NCBI RefSeq assembly: GCF_001467945.1
Contig: NZ_LNYQ01000013.1
Coordinates: 1 to 64,000, forward strand
Origin: Legionella parisiensis
Lineage (GTDB): Bacteria > Pseudomonadota > Gammaproteobacteria > Legionellales > Legionellaceae
DNA: 64,000 nucleotides
Reading direction: 5' to 3'
Position 1 is the stretch's first letter, and every line of letters begins with the position of its first letter. The translations under genes and the position numbers were made by a program. Under the pieces are notes generated by a model. It made no database searches, was not told the DNA's origin, and saw only the letters and a list, made by a program, of their open reading frames with translations. Below are positions 1 to 10,471 of the stretch, in pieces.

Positions 1-79
1 ATCTCGAACTCAGAAGTGAAACGAACCCGCGCCAATGATAGTGTGAGGTCTCCTCATGTGAAAGTAGGTCATCGCCAGG
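1..79 (+). rRNA. rrf: 5S ribosomal RNA, 3' part (cut by the window start)
   Basis: The first 79 bases match the conserved 3' half of bacterial 5S rRNA: the CTCAGAAGTGAAACG segment, the GTGTGAGGTCTCCTCATGTG helix IV region and the terminal GTAGGTCATCGCCAGG. The 5' half lies outside the window. The next tRNA starts about 70 bases downstream, so the tRNA cluster may be a distal part of the same rRNA transcript. A weak 6-bp hairpin (90-95 with 109-114) lies between and could be a processing structure. The exact 3' end is approximate. Confidence 0.93.
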
Positions 80-149
80 GTTTTATATAAGTGATAGCTA
101 AAATTAAAATCACTATAAGCCCTAGTTGAAAATAGGCAAAAGCGTACAT

Positions 150-225
<76 letters not shown>

Positions 226-294
226 TCTTATTAGGTTGGCCGTTAACAAAATGTTGACATTCTATTCATCTTAAAAGACAATAGCGTTCTTTTT

Positions 295-379
<85 letters not shown>

Positions 380-397
380 GTTAAAAAAGAAGGATAA

Positions 398-471
398 GCG
401 GGTGTAGTTCAATGGTAGAACTTCAGCCTTCCAAGCTGATAGCGTGGGTTCGATTCCCATCACCCGCTCCA
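398..471 (+). tRNA. glyT: tRNA-Gly, anticodon TCC
   Basis: A 74-nt cloverleaf with acceptor stem GCGGGTG, anticodon loop CTTCCAA (anticodon TCC), T loop GGTTCGATTCC and encoded CCA. It is third in the tRNA cluster, 18 nt after tRNA-Tyr. Confidence 0.97.
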
Positions 472-523
472 AATTAGAAATAGAAAATATTTGCTTGCAT
501 TATGATGCTGCAAGCTAATATAA

Positions 524-599
<76 letters not shown>

Positions 600-632
600 T
601 AATGTCAATTTAGCAATGGGGGAGACTTTCCA

Positions 633-1823
633 ATGGCGAAGGAAAAATTTGAGCGTAAGAAGCCACACGTAAACGTTGGCACGATTGGTCACGTAGACCA
701 CGGTAAGACTACATTAACTGCAGCGATTACCACGATTATGGCAAAGAAATTTGGTGGGACAGCAAAGGCGTATGACCAGATTGATGCTGCACCGGAAGAG
801 CGCGAGCGAGGAATTACAATATCTACAGCACACGTAGAATATGAATCAGCAAACAGGCACTATGCGCACGTAGATTGTCCAGGACATGCTGACTATGTTA
901 AGAACATGATTACTGGTGCGGCGCAAATGGACGGAGCGATACTGGTAGTATCAGCAGCGGATGGTCCAATGCCACAGACACGTGAACACATATTGTTATC
1001 ACGTCAGGTAGGCGTACCGTATATTGTAGTGTTCATGAACAAAGCAGATATGGTAGATGACCCTGAGTTGTTAGAGTTGGTTGAGATGGAAGTACGTGAC
1101 TTATTAAGCAGTTACGATTTTCCTGGCGATGATATTCCGATTATTGTTGGCTCTGCGTTGAAAGCGTTGGAAGGTGATGACAGTGATATCGGAGTTAAAG
1201 CGATTGAGAAATTGGTTGAGACTATGGATTCATACATACCTGAGCCAGTACGTAACATTGATAAAGCATTTTTGTTACCAATCGAAGATGTATTCTCTAT
1301 TTCTGGACGTGGAACAGTAGTAACCGGCCGTGTAGAGAGTGGTATTGTTAAAGTAGGTGAAGAGATTGAGATTGTTGGAATACGCGACACTCAAAAAACC
1401 ACCTGCACAGGTGTTGAGATGTTTCGTAAGTTGTTGGATGAGGGTCGAGCTGGTGACAACGTTGGTGTGTTATTACGTGGAACCAAGCGAGATGAAGTTG
1501 AGCGTGGCCAGGTATTAGCTAAGCCAGGAACAATTAAGCCTCATACAAAATTTGAAGCAGAAGTATACGTATTATCAAAAGAGGAAGGTGGACGACATAC
1601 TCCATTTTTCAATGGATACAGACCACAGTTTTATTTCAGAACGACAGACGTAACTGGAACATGTGATCTTCCATCTGGAGTGGAAATGGTAATGCCTGGT
1701 GATAACGTACAATTGACAATTAATCTGCATGCACCTATTGCGATGGACGAAGGTTTGCGTTTCGCTATTCGGGAAGGTGGCCGTACTGTAGGCGCCGGTG
1801 TTGTCGCTAAAATTATTGAGTAA
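633..1823 (+). CDS. tuf: Translation elongation factor EF-Tu
   Basis: EF-Tu carries aminoacyl-tRNA to the ribosomal A site as a GTP complex. The 396-aa length is usual. The G motifs are intact: GHVDHGKT near residue 19 (P-loop), the RGITI switch I segment, DCPGHADY (G3) and NKAD (G4). Domains 2 and 3 follow and the protein ends in VVAKIIE. The ATG has a strong GGGGGAG ribosome binding site. Upstream context (thrU-tyrU-glyT-thrT) is that of tufB, but rpsJ follows 5 nt after the stop, which is the context of tufA. The secE-to-fusA block that normally separates these two copies is missing, so this gene is a junction (see findings). Confidence 0.98.
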   Translation: MAKEKFERKKPHVNVGTIGHVDHGKTTLTAAITTIMAKKFGGTAKAYDQIDAAPEERERGITISTAHVEYESANRHYAHVDCPGHADYVKNMITGAAQMDGAILVVSAADGPMPQTREHILLSRQVGVPYIVVFMNKADMVDDPELLELVEMEVRDLLSSYDFPGDDIPIIVGSALKALEGDDSDIGVKAIEKLVETMDSYIPEPVRNIDKAFLLPIEDVFSISGRGTVVTGRVESGIVKVGEEIEIVGIRDTQKTTCTGVEMFRKLLDEGRAGDNVGVLLRGTKRDEVERGQVLAKPGTIKPHTKFEAEVYVLSKEEGGRHTPFFNGYRPQFYFRTTDVTGTCDLPSGVEMVMPGDNVQLTINLHAPIAMDEGLRFAIREGGRTVGAGVVAKIIE

Positions 1824-1828
1824 TTAGA

Positions 1829-2146
1829 ATGAGTAACAATCAAAACATTAAAATAAGATTAAAATCCTTTGATCATCGGTTGATTGACTTATCAACTCGA
1901 GAAATAGTTGAGACAGCAAAACGTACTGGAGCGCAAGTTCGCGGGCCAATACCATTGCCCGTCCGTAAGGAAAAATTTACTGTATTGACTTCACCGCATG
2001 TTAATAAAGATGCTCGTGATCAATATGAATTACGTACTCACAAACGCTTGGTCGTTATCGTTCATCCAACTGAAAAAACAGTAGATGCATTGATGAAATT
2101 GGATCTGGCTGCTGGAGTTGATGTTCAGATAAGCCTTGATGACTAA
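1829..2146 (+). CDS. rpsJ: 30S ribosomal protein S10
   Basis: S10 is a 30S head protein and, as NusE, part of antitermination complexes. The 105-aa product begins [20 protein letters not shown] and contains the family's [15 protein letters not shown] stretch. It starts only 5 nt after tuf, so there is no room for a separate S10 leader of the E. coli type with an L4 binding structure. Transcription must come from upstream of tuf or from inside it. Confidence 0.98.
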   Translation: MSNNQNIKIRLKSFDHRLIDLSTREIVETAKRTGAQVRGPIPLPVRKEKFTVLTSPHVNKDARDQYELRTHKRLVVIVHPTEKTVDALMKLDLAAGVDVQISLDD

Positions 2147-2179
2147 TATTAGGGTGCAGGATATTAAAGAGGTGTTAGA

Positions 2180-2830
2180 ATGATGATCGGTTTATTAGGC
2201 CGTAAAATCGGTATGACGCGGGTCTTCATGGCAGATGGAGTTTCTGTTCCAGTTTCTGTTGTTGAAGTTCACCCTAATAGAGTTTCACAGATTAAAACTA
2301 AAGAAGCTGATGGTTACTCAGCTGTGCAATTAACAGGCGGTGTTAAAAAAGCAAACAAGGTTAATAAGCCTTTAACAGGCCACTTTGCAAAAGCTGAAAT
2401 TGAAGCAGGTGATACGGCTGTTGAATTTTTAATCGATTCAGAAGATGCATTCAAAGCAGGTCAAGTGATCACTGTTGCGGATGTATTTACTGCTGGACAA
2501 TTTGTTGATGTCGCAGGAACCACAAAAGGTAAAGGTTTTGCCGGCACCGTTAAAAGATACAATTTTAGAACACAAGATGCTACTCACGGTAATTCCAGAT
2601 CGCATCGTGTACCTGGCTCTATAGGTCAAAACCAAACTCCAGGACGTGTGTTTAAAGGTAAAAAAATGGCAGGTCATTTGGGTAATGTTCGTTGTACCGT
2701 TCAAAGCCTCGAATTAGTGCGCGTAGATGCAGAAAGAAATTTACTTCTTATCAAAGGTGCTATACCTGGTGCTCCTGGCTCACGAGTTGAGATTAAGCCT
2801 GCAGTTAAAAAGCAAGTGCGAGGTGAGTGA
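2180..2830 (+). CDS. rplC: 50S ribosomal protein L3
   Basis: L3 binds 23S rRNA near the peptidyl transferase centre. Family signatures [13 protein letters not shown] at the N-terminus and the central [15 protein letters not shown] loop with its conserved Gln are present; length is about 215 aa. Two tandem ATG codons (2180 and 2183) are available. The Shine-Dalgarno AGAGGTG ends 6-7 nt before the first and about 9-10 before the second; homologues usually begin MIGL, so 2183 may be the true start. Confidence 0.97.
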   Translation: MMIGLLGRKIGMTRVFMADGVSVPVSVVEVHPNRVSQIKTKEADGYSAVQLTGGVKKANKVNKPLTGHFAKAEIEAGDTAVEFLIDSEDAFKAGQVITVADVFTAGQFVDVAGTTKGKGFAGTVKRYNFRTQDATHGNSRSHRVPGSIGQNQTPGRVFKGKKMAGHLGNVRCTVQSLELVRVDAERNLLLIKGAIPGAPGSRVEIKPAVKKQVRGE

Positions 2831-3435
2831 TGGAAATTACTACTATAGATACAAATTCAAAATTAATACTGAACCAAGAAGTATTCGCATATGGGTATAA
2901 CGAAGGCTTGATTCATCAGGCAGTAGTGACATATATGAATAATGCACGTAGTGGTAATAGCGCCCAAAAAACTCGCTCTGAAGTGCGTGGCGGCGGTAAA
3001 AAACCTTGGAATCAAAAAGGAACTGGTCGTGCTCGAGCTGGTACTATAAGAAGCCCACTATGGAGAAGCGGTGGGGTAACCTTTGCTTCTAAAAAAAGAG
3101 ATTATTCACAAAAAATTAATAAAAAAATGTACAAACGTGCATTACGTAGTATAATCTCCGAACTTTGCCGCACTGGAAACTTGGTTGTTGTGAGTGATTT
3201 CCAATGTGAAAGCAAAAAAACTAAAGATTTTGTTAGCAAAATGAACCAGTTAAATATTAATAACGCACTTATCGTAATGAGTGAAGTTGGAGAAAATGAA
3301 TATTTTGGTTCAAGAAACTTAATTGATTATGATATCTGCGACGTTACAACTATAGATCCTGTTTCTTTGCTTAGATTTGAGAAAGTTGTTGTTACAGAAG
3401 CTGCAATTAAAAAAATTGAGGAACAGTTACAATGA
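2830..3435 (+). CDS. rplD: 50S ribosomal protein L4
   Basis: L4 lines the peptide exit tunnel and in E. coli represses the S10 operon. The product has the conserved loop region [19 protein letters not shown] chose the ATG at 2830, which overlaps the rplC stop by one base (TGATG) behind a GAGGTGA site, over an upstream GTG at 2827. Translation is probably coupled to rplC. Confidence 0.97.
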   Translation: MEITTIDTNSKLILNQEVFAYGYNEGLIHQAVVTYMNNARSGNSAQKTRSEVRGGGKKPWNQKGTGRARAGTIRSPLWRSGGVTFASKKRDYSQKINKKMYKRALRSIISELCRTGNLVVVSDFQCESKKTKDFVSKMNQLNINNALIVMSEVGENEYFGSRNLIDYDICDVTTIDPVSLLRFEKVVVTEAAIKKIEEQLQ

Positions 3436-3728
3436 ACGCTGAAAGATTGTTGATGGTTCTACGTGAGCCACATACTTCTGAAAAAGCTACTGTCATAGCT
3501 GATAAGCTGAAACAGTTCACTTTCAAAGTATTGAAAACTGCAACTAAAAATGAAATTAAACTGGCGGTAGAGCATATATTTAACGTTAAAGTTAAAAATG
3601 TATCTGTTATCAATGTGAAGGGAAAAACAAAGCGTTTTAAACAAACAAACGGAAAACGTAGTGATTGGAAAAAAGCATTTGTAACTCTTCATGCTGATCA
3701 AGATATTGACTTTACAGCTACCGAATAA
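3432..3728 (+). CDS. rplW: 50S ribosomal protein L23
   Basis: L23 sits at the tunnel exit and docks trigger factor and SRP. The product is 98 aa, beginning [20 protein letters not shown], with the RNA-binding [21 protein letters not shown] loop split over residues 58-78. Its ATGA start overlaps the rplD stop, indicating coupled translation. Confidence 0.97.
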   Translation: MNAERLLMVLREPHTSEKATVIADKLKQFTFKVLKTATKNEIKLAVEHIFNVKVKNVSVINVKGKTKRFKQTNGKRSDWKKAFVTLHADQDIDFTATE

Positions 3729-3739
3729 GGCAGATTAAG

Positions 3740-4567
3740 ATGGCACTATTAAAATCTAAACCTACATCGCCAGGAAAACGTGGCGAATTACGAGTGGTTC
3801 ACCACCATATTCATAAAGGAAAGCCACATGCGGCTTTAGTTGAAAAACTGAAAAAAACTGGCGGACGTAATAACCAAGGTAGAATTACTGTAAGACATAT
3901 CGGTGGTGGTCAACGTAATCAATATCGCATCATTGATTTTAAACGTAATAAAGATGGGATTGAAGCTCGTGTTGAACGTATTGAGTACGATCCAAATCGT
4001 ACTGCTTTGATTGCACTGATTGTTTATAAAGATGGTGAAAGAAGATATATTATTGCACCAGCTAATTTGAAGGTTGGTGATACTGTTGTTAGTGGTGCAG
4101 ACTCATCTATTACTATTGGTAATTGTCTCCCATTAAAAAACATTCCTGTTGGTACTACAATTCATTGTGTTGAAATGAAACCAGGAAAAGGTGCCCAGGT
4201 ATTAAGAAGTGCTGGAGCAAGCGGACAAATTGTTGCTAAAGAAGGTATTTATGCAACATTAAGACTTCGCTCTGGCGAAATGCGAAAAATACATGTTCTT
4301 TGTAGAGCAGTAATTGGTGAAGTCAGTAATAGTGAACATAGTTTACGTGCATTAGGAAAAGCTGGAGCAAAACGCTGGAGAGGTATTCGCCCAACAGTTC
4401 GTGGGGTAGCTATGAACCCAGTTGATCACCCACATGGTGGTGGTGAAGGCCGTACTTCTGGTGGACGTCATCCGGTGTCACCATGGGGCGTACCTACTAA
4501 AGGTTACAAAACCAGAAGTAATAAGCGTACTGATAGTTTTATTGTCAGAAGACGTAAAAAGAAATAA
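3740..4567 (+). CDS. rplB: 50S ribosomal protein L2
   Basis: L2 is a large-subunit core protein needed for subunit association. The 275-aa product shows the typical SPGKRG N-terminus, the [15 protein letters not shown] segment and the C-terminal [18 protein letters not shown] loop containing the conserved His near the peptidyl transferase centre. It lies 11 nt after rplW. Confidence 0.98.
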   Translation: MALLKSKPTSPGKRGELRVVHHHIHKGKPHAALVEKLKKTGGRNNQGRITVRHIGGGQRNQYRIIDFKRNKDGIEARVERIEYDPNRTALIALIVYKDGERRYIIAPANLKVGDTVVSGADSSITIGNCLPLKNIPVGTTIHCVEMKPGKGAQVLRSAGASGQIVAKEGIYATLRLRSGEMRKIHVLCRAVIGEVSNSEHSLRALGKAGAKRWRGIRPTVRGVAMNPVDHPHGGGEGRTSGGRHPVSPWGVPTKGYKTRSNKRTDSFIVRRRKKK

Positions 4568-4585
4568 TTATTGAGAGGATATCAA

Positions 4586-4864
4586 GTGTCTCGTTCTATT
4601 AGAAAAGGTCCTTTTGTTGACCATCATTTGATTGCCAAAGTAGAAGCTGCAATTGAATCAAAATCTAAAAAGCCAATTAAAACTTGGTCAAGAAGATCAA
4701 CAATCGTTCCTGAAATGATTGACTTAACAATTGCTGTTCATAACGGCAAAGATCATATTCCTGTTTACATAACTGATAATATGGTCGGTCATAAATTAGG
4801 TGAGTTTGCCATGACTCGTACTTTCAAAGGCCACTCTGGTGACAGAAAGGCTAAAGGCAAATAA
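4586..4864 (+). CDS. rpsS: 30S ribosomal protein S19
   Basis: S19 binds the 30S head near S13. The GTG at 4586 gives [14 protein letters not shown], matching the family N-terminus, and sits after GAGAGGAT. A longer reading from TTG 4571 would use the ribosome binding site as coding sequence and is less likely. Length is 92 aa; the conserved GHKLGEF and TRTFKGH segments are present. Confidence 0.96.
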   Translation: MSRSIRKGPFVDHHLIAKVEAAIESKSKKPIKTWSRRSTIVPEMIDLTIAVHNGKDHIPVYITDNMVGHKLGEFAMTRTFKGHSGDRKAKGK

Positions 4865-4873
4865 GAGGATATG

Positions 4874-5209
4874 ATGGAAGTTACAGCAAAGCTAAAAGGT
4901 GCTCCCTTATCCGCTCAGAAGGGCAGATTGGTAGCAGATATGATACGAAACATGAATGTATCTGGTGCACTTGATGTCCTCAAGTTTACACCAAAAAAAG
5001 GTGCTCAATTAATGCTTAAATTATTAGAATCTGCAATTGCAAATGCTGAGAATAATAATGGTGCAGATATTGATGATTTAAAAGTAGGTATGGTCTGCGT
5101 TGATGAAGCAATGACTTTAAAACGTATTAGTCCCAGAGCTAAAGGACGTGCAAATAGAATTTGCAAACGTACCTGCCATATCACGATAAAAGTGTCTGAC
5201 GAGGAATAG
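4874..5209 (+). CDS. rplV: 50S ribosomal protein L22
   Basis: L22 lines the exit tunnel; its beta hairpin is the site of some macrolide resistance changes. The product has the [14 protein letters not shown] motif and the C-terminal [17 protein letters not shown] hairpin. ATG codons occur at 4871 and 4874; the GAGG site at 4865-4868 favours the second. Confidence 0.96.
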   Translation: MEVTAKLKGAPLSAQKGRLVADMIRNMNVSGALDVLKFTPKKGAQLMLKLLESAIANAENNNGADIDDLKVGMVCVDEAMTLKRISPRAKGRANRICKRTCHITIKVSDEE

Positions 5210-5211
5210 CA

Positions 5212-5868
5212 ATGGGACAAAAAGTTAACCCTATAGGCATACGCCTTGGTATTATTAAAGACTGGAACTCTAAATGGTTCGCAGGGAAAAAATATGCTGA
5301 ATTTTTAATTCAAGATATTAAACTACGTACTGAGCTGAAAAAGAAGCTTATGTCAGCTGCAGTAAGCAAAATTCTTATTGAGCGTCCTGCTAATAATGCT
5401 GTTGTTACAATACAAACTGCACGGCCTGGTGTAATCATCGGTAAAAAGGGTGGCGGTATTGAAACTCTGCGTAATGAAATTTCTAATAAATTGGGTGTAC
5501 CTGTTCACCTAAATATTGAAGAAATTAAAAAACCTGAACTTGATTCAACACTGGTTGCAGAAGGAATCGCGCAGCAGTTAGAGCAGCGTGTTATGTTTAG
5601 ACGAGCTATGAAACGTGCAGTAACTTCAGCTCTTAAAGCAGGCGCTAAAGGAATTAAAATTTGTGTTAGTGGAAGACTTGGTGGTGCTGAAATTGCTCGT
5701 AGTGAATGGTATAGAGAAGGTCGTGTACCTTTACATACTTTCAGAGCAGATATCGATTACGGTACAGCGGAGTCTAAAACTACCTACGGTATTATTGGTG
5801 TAAAAGTCTGGATCTTCAAGGGTGAAATTCTCCCACAAAAGAAAAGATCTTCTGACGTTGCCCAGTGA
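5212..5868 (+). CDS. rpsC: 30S ribosomal protein S3
   Basis: S3 guards the mRNA entry channel. The 218-aa product begins [12 protein letters not shown] and carries the KH domain signature [16 protein letters not shown] near residues 73-90 and the C-terminal [14 protein letters not shown]. Start ATG is 2 nt after the rplV stop. Confidence 0.98.
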   Translation: MGQKVNPIGIRLGIIKDWNSKWFAGKKYAEFLIQDIKLRTELKKKLMSAAVSKILIERPANNAVVTIQTARPGVIIGKKGGGIETLRNEISNKLGVPVHLNIEEIKKPELDSTLVAEGIAQQLEQRVMFRRAMKRAVTSALKAGAKGIKICVSGRLGGAEIARSEWYREGRVPLHTFRADIDYGTAESKTTYGIIGVKVWIFKGEILPQKKRSSDVAQ

Positions 5869-5884
5869 GTGAGGATTAAGAATC

Positions 5885-6298
5885 ATGTTACAACCTAAAC
5901 GTACAAAATACCGAAAACAGATGAAAGGCCGTAACAGAGGTTTGGCTTTACGCGGCAGCAACATCAGCTTTGGTGAATTTGGTTTGAAAGCTCTTGAGCG
6001 TGGTCGCTTAACTGCAAGACAAATTGAGGCAGCGCGAAGAGCGATGACACGTCATATTAAGCGTGGCGGTAAAATTTGGATTAGAGTGTTCCCAGACAAG
6101 CCTATTACTCAAAAACCTTTAGAAGTAAGACAAGGTAAAGGTAAAGGTAGTGTCGAGTATTGGGTTGCTCAAATACAACCAGGTAAGGTTCTATTTGAAA
6201 TGGAAGGTGTATCCAGAGAGCTTGCTATGGAAGCGTTTGATCTGGCTAAAGCAAAACTTCCTTTCAAAGTTATATTTGAAGAAAGGAAGGTGATGTAA
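5885..6298 (+). CDS. rplP: 50S ribosomal protein L16
   Basis: L16 contacts A-site tRNA. The 137-aa product begins [19 protein letters not shown] and contains the [14 protein letters not shown] and KGSVEYWVA segments of the family. The last base of its stop is shared with the rpmC start. Confidence 0.98.
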   Translation: MLQPKRTKYRKQMKGRNRGLALRGSNISFGEFGLKALERGRLTARQIEAARRAMTRHIKRGGKIWIRVFPDKPITQKPLEVRQGKGKGSVEYWVAQIQPGKVLFEMEGVSRELAMEAFDLAKAKLPFKVIFEERKVM

Positions 6299-6492
6299 TG
6301 AAAAAGGTTGATGAATTACGCGGTTTATCAGTAGAAGAACTGCAAAATGAATTGCTTTCATTGCGTAAAGAACAATTAAATTTGCGAATGAAGAAAGCAA
6401 GTGGCTCACTAGATAAAACACATCTCATAACCATGGTGCGTAAGTCAGTGGCAAGAGTAAAAACAATGTTGACTGAAAAGGCAGGTAAGTGA
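6298..6492 (+). CDS. rpmC: 50S ribosomal protein L29
   Basis: L29 is a small helical-hairpin protein near the tunnel exit. The 64-aa product has the [17 protein letters not shown] helix of the family. It overlaps rplP by one base (TAATG) and is followed 1 nt later by rpsQ. Confidence 0.96.
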   Translation: MKKVDELRGLSVEELQNELLSLRKEQLNLRMKKASGSLDKTHLITMVRKSVARVKTMLTEKAGK

Positions 6493-6493
6493 C

Positions 6494-6745
6494 ATGTCTA
6501 ATAGTGAATCAAATGCCAGAACAATGGTTGGAAAAGTAGTTAGTGACAAAATGGATAAAACCATAGTTGTGATGATTGAACGTTCTGTGAAACATCCAAA
6601 ATATGGAAAAATTATGAAACGTAGATCTAAATTACATGCTCATGATGAAAATCAAGTATGCAAAATTGGTAACATAGTAAAGATCCGTGAGTCAAGACCA
6701 CTCTCTAAAACAAAAAGCTGGGTATTAGTCGAAGTAATTTCTTAA
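6494..6745 (+). CDS. rpsQ: 30S ribosomal protein S17
   Basis: S17 is a primary 16S rRNA binder with an OB fold. The 83-aa product has the [14 protein letters not shown] and [19 protein letters not shown] segments. It is the last gene of the S10 block; an 88-nt gap with a promoter follows. Confidence 0.97.
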   Translation: MSNSESNARTMVGKVVSDKMDKTIVVMIERSVKHPKYGKIMKRRSKLHAHDENQVCKIGNIVKIRESRPLSKTKSWVLVEVIS

Positions 6746-6783
6746 TCAACCCTGTTGATTTACTTTTAAAACCCTAAAAGGCC

Positions 6784-6792
6784 TGATATAAT
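6784..6792 (+). promoter_or_regulatory. Extended -10 promoter for the spc block (TGATATAAT)
   Basis: The rpsQ-rplN gap contains TGATATAAT: a perfect TATAAT with the TGn extension. There is no good -35 at 17 nt (TTTTAA at best), as is common for extended -10 promoters. The predicted start near 6799 leaves a 35-nt leader with a GGAG site. E. coli also has a promoter here, at the start of the spc operon. Confidence 0.6.
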
Positions 6793-6833
6793 CAGCAACC
6801 TTTTTCTGGTCGAAATCAGAGCTGGAGAAAAAA

Positions 6834-7199
6834 ATGATCCAAATGCAGACAGTGCTTGAAGTGGCTGATAACAGCGGAGCACGTAAGGTTATGTGTATTA
6901 AAGTGCTTGGCGGTTCTCACCGTAGATATGCACGTGTAGGTGATGTAATCAAAGTAAGTATTAAAGATGCAATACCAAGAAGTAAAGTAAAGAAGGGTGC
7001 TGTGATGAAAGCGGTAGTTGTTCGTACAGCCCAAGGTGTGCGTAGAGACGATGGTTCCTTGATTCGTTTCGACGGTAACGCTGCAGTACTGTTAAATAAC
7101 CAAAACGAGCCAATTGGTACTCGTATATTTGGCCCTGTTACTCGCGAGCTACGAGAGAGATTTATGAAAATAATATCTCTGGCTGCAGAAGTTTTGTGA
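6834..7199 (+). CDS. rplN: 50S ribosomal protein L14
   Basis: L14 forms part of the intersubunit bridge region and binds L19. The 121-aa product begins [19 protein letters not shown] and includes [16 protein letters not shown] and the C-terminal [10 protein letters not shown]. It is the first gene of the spc block and follows its own promoter. Confidence 0.98.
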   Translation: MIQMQTVLEVADNSGARKVMCIKVLGGSHRRYARVGDVIKVSIKDAIPRSKVKKGAVMKAVVVRTAQGVRRDDGSLIRFDGNAAVLLNNQNEPIGTRIFGPVTRELRERFMKIISLAAEVL

Positions 7200-7212
7200 G
7201 AAGGATTTAGAT

Positions 7213-7542
7213 ATGAAACGTATTCAGAAAGGCGATGATGTAATTATAATTGCCGGAAAAAGTAAAGGTCATCGAGGTAAGGTCTTACGTGTGACTGAAA
7301 ATGGTGTGGTTGTTGAAGGCGGAAACATAATCAAAAAACATGTTAAGCCTAATCCGCAAAAACCAGAAAATAAGGGTGGCATTATTACCCTTGAAGCGCC
7401 GGTACATGTTTCTAACGTTGCTCATTTTAATCCCAATACAAAGAAAGCAGATAAAGTAGGATTTAAATTTATTGAGAGTAGCGGTATAAGTAAGAAAGTT
7501 AGATATTTTAAATCTGACAATGAAATAATTGACCGTGTTTAA
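7213..7542 (+). CDS. rplX: 50S ribosomal protein L24
   Basis: L24 starts assembly of the 50S subunit. The 109-aa product contains the KOW motif (GKSKGHRGKVLRVTENGVVVEGG, residues about 15-37) and the KHVKPNPQKPENKGGI stretch. It lies 13 nt after rplN. Confidence 0.97.
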   Translation: MKRIQKGDDVIIIAGKSKGHRGKVLRVTENGVVVEGGNIIKKHVKPNPQKPENKGGIITLEAPVHVSNVAHFNPNTKKADKVGFKFIESSGISKKVRYFKSDNEIIDRV

Positions 7543-7555
7543 TTAGGTGATTGAA

Positions 7556-8107
7556 ATGACAAGACTTAATGAATTATATAGGAAAGAAATCATCCCTATG
7601 ATGATGAAACGGTTCAAGTATTCCAGCGTTATGGAAGTTCCAAAGTTGCTTAAGATCACCTTGAATATGGGTGTTGGTGAAGCTGTTGGTGATAAAAAAG
7701 TGATGAGTCATGCAGTTGAGGATATGACTTTGATTGCTGGACAAAAGCCTGTTGTTACTAAAGCAAAAAAATCTATTGCTGGTTTTAAAATTAGGGACGG
7801 ATGGCCGATAGGCTGTAAAGTAACACTAAGACGTCAACATATGTATGAATTTTTGGATAGACTGATTTCCGTAACTTTACCTCGTGTGAGAGATTTTCGT
7901 GGTTTAAATCCTAAATCTTTTGATGGAACTGGTAATTACAGCATGGGAATACATGAACAAATCGTATTTCCAGAAATTGATTACGATAAAACAGATGGTA
8001 TTCGTGGTTTAGATATTTGTATTACTACAAGTGCTAAAACAAATGAAGAAGCTAAAGCTTTGTTAGAAGCATTTAACCTTCCATTGAAAGATAGAGATAA
8101 AAAATAA
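7556..8107 (+). CDS. rplE: 50S ribosomal protein L5
   Basis: L5 binds 5S rRNA in the central protuberance. The product has the family's [29 protein letters not shown] and [13 protein letters not shown] segments. I chose ATG 7556 (183 aa), which follows TAGGTGA at the right distance; the GTG at 7547 lies inside that site. Confidence 0.97.
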   Translation: MTRLNELYRKEIIPMMMKRFKYSSVMEVPKLLKITLNMGVGEAVGDKKVMSHAVEDMTLIAGQKPVVTKAKKSIAGFKIRDGWPIGCKVTLRRQHMYEFLDRLISVTLPRVRDFRGLNPKSFDGTGNYSMGIHEQIVFPEIDYDKTDGIRGLDICITTSAKTNEEAKALLEAFNLPLKDRDKK

Positions 8108-8117
8108 GGGTGAAATT

Positions 8118-8420
8118 GTGGCTAAAAAATCAATGCTTATGAGAGAGTTAAAGCGTAACAAGCTAGTGAATAAGTACAGTAAACGCAGAAACGAATTAAA
8201 AAAATTGATTAAATCATCTGATGATTTTCAGGTAATTATGGACAGTCAGTTACAGTTAGCTAAGTTGCCTGTTAATTCAAATCCTGTTCGTTTTAAAACA
8301 CGATGCCAGCAATGTGGTCGTCCCCACGGTGTTTATCGTAAGTTTGCTCTTTGTAGAATTTGCTTAAGACAACAACTAATGGTTGGTAATATACCTGGCG
8401 GAAGAAAATCTAGCTGGTAA
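8118..8420 (+). CDS. rpsN: 30S ribosomal protein S14, long form that keeps four zinc-ligand cysteines
   Basis: S14 is a 30S head protein. The GTG start gives a 100-aa product, the length of the E. coli-type long form, which normally lacks the zinc ribbon. Here the C-terminal half reads [20 protein letters not shown], two intact CxxC pairs like those of the short zinc-binding form. The gene therefore combines the long-form length with the zinc-type motif. Context (rplE before, rpsH after) is standard. Confidence 0.96.
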   Translation: MAKKSMLMRELKRNKLVNKYSKRRNELKKLIKSSDDFQVIMDSQLQLAKLPVNSNPVRFKTRCQQCGRPHGVYRKFALCRICLRQQLMVGNIPGGRKSSW

Positions 8421-8441
8421 TTTTTTAATTGGAGAACGATT

Positions 8442-8837
8442 GTGAGTATGCATGATCCAGTTGCTGATATGCTGACCCGAATAAGAAATGGTCAACAAGC
8501 AAAACATCAGCAAATAACTTTAACTTCTTCGAAATTGAAAGAAGAAATTGCTCGTGTTTTAAAGGAAGAAGGATTTATTGAAAACTTCTTTGTAGAATCA
8601 TTAGATAATAATCTTAAATTAATGACGATTAAGCTGAAATACTATCATGGCAGACCCGTTATTGAATTAATTAAGAGAATTAGCAGGCCTGGATTGAGAG
8701 TCTATAAATCATATAAAGATTTGACATCTGTTCCTGGTTTTGGCGTAGCTATTTTGTCTACATCACAAGGTATAATGACCCATATATCTGCAAAGATGAA
8801 AGGCGTTGGTGGCGAAGTCATTTGTGAAGTGGCTTAA
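8442..8837 (+). CDS. rpsH: 30S ribosomal protein S8
   Basis: S8 is a primary 16S rRNA binder; in E. coli it represses the spc operon. The GTG start gives MSMHDPVADMLTRIRNGQ, the family N-terminus, and the C-terminal STSQGIMTHISAK motif is present. Length 131 aa. Confidence 0.97.
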   Translation: MSMHDPVADMLTRIRNGQQAKHQQITLTSSKLKEEIARVLKEEGFIENFFVESLDNNLKLMTIKLKYYHGRPVIELIKRISRPGLRVYKSYKDLTSVPGFGVAILSTSQGIMTHISAKMKGVGGEVICEVA

Positions 8838-8854
8838 TACTTGCGAGGAATAAT

Positions 8855-9394
8855 ATGTCTAGAGTAGCAAAAGCCCCAGTAGTTCAACCAGCAAACGTTG
8901 AAATAACAATAGGTGATGGTGAAGTTACTGTTAAAGGGCCTAAAGGAACACTAACCCAAAAGATTAATAGGTTAGTTAAAGTAACTAAAAATAAAGAGTC
9001 TAATCACGTTGAGTTTGCGCCTGCTGCAAATGATCCTAGAGCTTGGGCTCAGGCCGGAACAGCTCGTGCATTAGTAAATAACATGGTTAAAGGTGTAACT
9101 GAAGGTTTTGTTGTTACCTTGGAACTGGTTGGTGTAGGTTATAGAGCACAATCTAAAGATAAATCAATTACATTATCTTTAGGTTTTTCTCATCCTATTG
9201 AGTACCACTTGCCTGAAGGTGTTTTAGTTGAAACCCCAAGCAATACTGTCATATTGCTGAAGGGAGTTGATAAACAAATTTTGGGTCAAGTAGCTTCTGA
9301 AATAAGAGCATTTAGACCACCAGAGCCCTATAAAGGTAAAGGTGTTAAACTTGCTGGCGAGTATATTGCTCGTAAAGAAGCGAAAAAGAAATAA
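8855..9394 (+). CDS. rplF: 50S ribosomal protein L6
   Basis: L6 lies near the GTPase-associated centre. The 179-aa product contains the repeated L6 fold, with VTVKGPKGTL in the first half and the C-terminal PEPYKGKGVKLAGEYI signature. Confidence 0.98.
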   Translation: MSRVAKAPVVQPANVEITIGDGEVTVKGPKGTLTQKINRLVKVTKNKESNHVEFAPAANDPRAWAQAGTARALVNNMVKGVTEGFVVTLELVGVGYRAQSKDKSITLSLGFSHPIEYHLPEGVLVETPSNTVILLKGVDKQILGQVASEIRAFRPPEPYKGKGVKLAGEYIARKEAKKK

Positions 9395-9404
9395 GGTTTA
9401 AGTC

Positions 9405-9764
9405 ATGAATAAACACAACTCACGTACTCGACGTGGATTAAAAGCAAAAGCACTGATCCGCAAATCAGGCAGAGCAAGACTAGTCGTTTATAGAAGTGGA
9501 TTGCATATTTACTCACAAATCATCGAGGCGGATAAACTTGGTGATAAAGTATTGGTATCATGTTCAACAAACGATAAAGAATTGCGTGCAAGCCTAAACG
9601 GTAAATGTAAGGTAGAACAAGCTAGCCTAGTTGGCAAACTGCTTGGTAAGCGTGCAGGCGAGCGTGGCATTACTCAAGTTGCATTTGATCGTGCTGGTTA
9701 TAAATATCATGGCCGAGTGAAAGCCCTTGCAGAAGGTGCGCGCGAAGCTGGATTAGATTTTTAA
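9405..9764 (+). CDS. rplR: 50S ribosomal protein L18
   Basis: L18 binds 5S rRNA together with L5 and L25. The 119-aa product has [16 protein letters not shown] and the C-terminal [23 protein letters not shown] signature spread over residues 93-115. Ten nt separate it from rplF. Confidence 0.97.
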   Translation: MNKHNSRTRRGLKAKALIRKSGRARLVVYRSGLHIYSQIIEADKLGDKVLVSCSTNDKELRASLNGKCKVEQASLVGKLLGKRAGERGITQVAFDRAGYKYHGRVKALAEGAREAGLDF

Positions 9765-9773
9765 GGAACGATT

Positions 9774-10283
9774 ATGGCATTCGATGAATCATCACCAAAA
9801 TCAGATGGCTACCAGGAAAAGCTAGTATCGGTTAATCGTACAGCTAAAGTTGTTAAGGGAGGCCGTGTTTTTGGCTTTGCAGTACTTGTTGTTGTTGGTG
9901 ACGGCAAGGGTAAAGTTGGATTTGGTAGAGGTAAAGCAAGAGAAGTTCCAATTGCAATTCAAAAAGCAATGGAGCAAGCTAAGAAGAATATGGTTTATAT
10001 TCCACTTTCAGGCTCAACTATATTTCACGAGATTACTTGGAACTACGGTGCATCTAAGGTATTTATGAAGCCCGCAAGTGAAGGTACTGGAATTATTGCT
10101 GGTGGCGCGATGAGAGCTGTCTTAGAAGTTTTAGGCGTGCAAAACATATTAGCTAAAAGTATTGGTTCTACCAATCCAAGCAATATTGTTAGAGCTACGA
10201 TTGGAGCTTTAACTAATATCGGTACCCCAGATTATGTTGCGGCCAAGCGTGGTAAAACTGTTGAAGAAGTTATGGCGGGCTGA
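9774..10283 (+). CDS. rpsE: 30S ribosomal protein S5
   Basis: S5 acts at the mRNA entry site and in decoding fidelity. The 169-aa product contains the double-stranded RNA-binding-like N-terminal half with [16 protein letters not shown] and [16 protein letters not shown], and the C-terminal SxNPxNIVRAT region. Confidence 0.98.
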   Translation: MAFDESSPKSDGYQEKLVSVNRTAKVVKGGRVFGFAVLVVVGDGKGKVGFGRGKAREVPIAIQKAMEQAKKNMVYIPLSGSTIFHEITWNYGASKVFMKPASEGTGIIAGGAMRAVLEVLGVQNILAKSIGSTNPSNIVRATIGALTNIGTPDYVAAKRGKTVEEVMAG

Positions 10284-10285
10284 TT

Positions 10286-10471
10286 ATGGAAAAGAAAATT
10301 AAAATAACTTTGGTTAAAAGCATTATAGGCAGAAAACCAAAGCACATTTCTATCGTAAAGCAATTAGGTCTAGGTAAAACTAATTCTAGCGTATCTCATA
10401 ATGATACCCCAGCAATTCGTGGCCTTATTAATAAAGTTGATTATCTATTGCTGGTTGAGGAGAGTGTATAA
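10286..10471 (+). CDS. rpmD: 50S ribosomal protein L30
   Basis: A 61-aa small ribosomal protein: [15 protein letters not shown] at the N-terminus and the [13 protein letters not shown] segment typical of L30. It shares one base with the rplO start. Confidence 0.96.
   Translation: MEKKIKITLVKSIIGRKPKHISIVKQLGLGKTNSSVSHNDTPAIRGLINKVDYLLLVEESV

Noticed and set aside
9850..10068. 72-codon frame inside rpsE
   Set aside because: Shadow of the S5 gene in another frame, with no start signal of its own.
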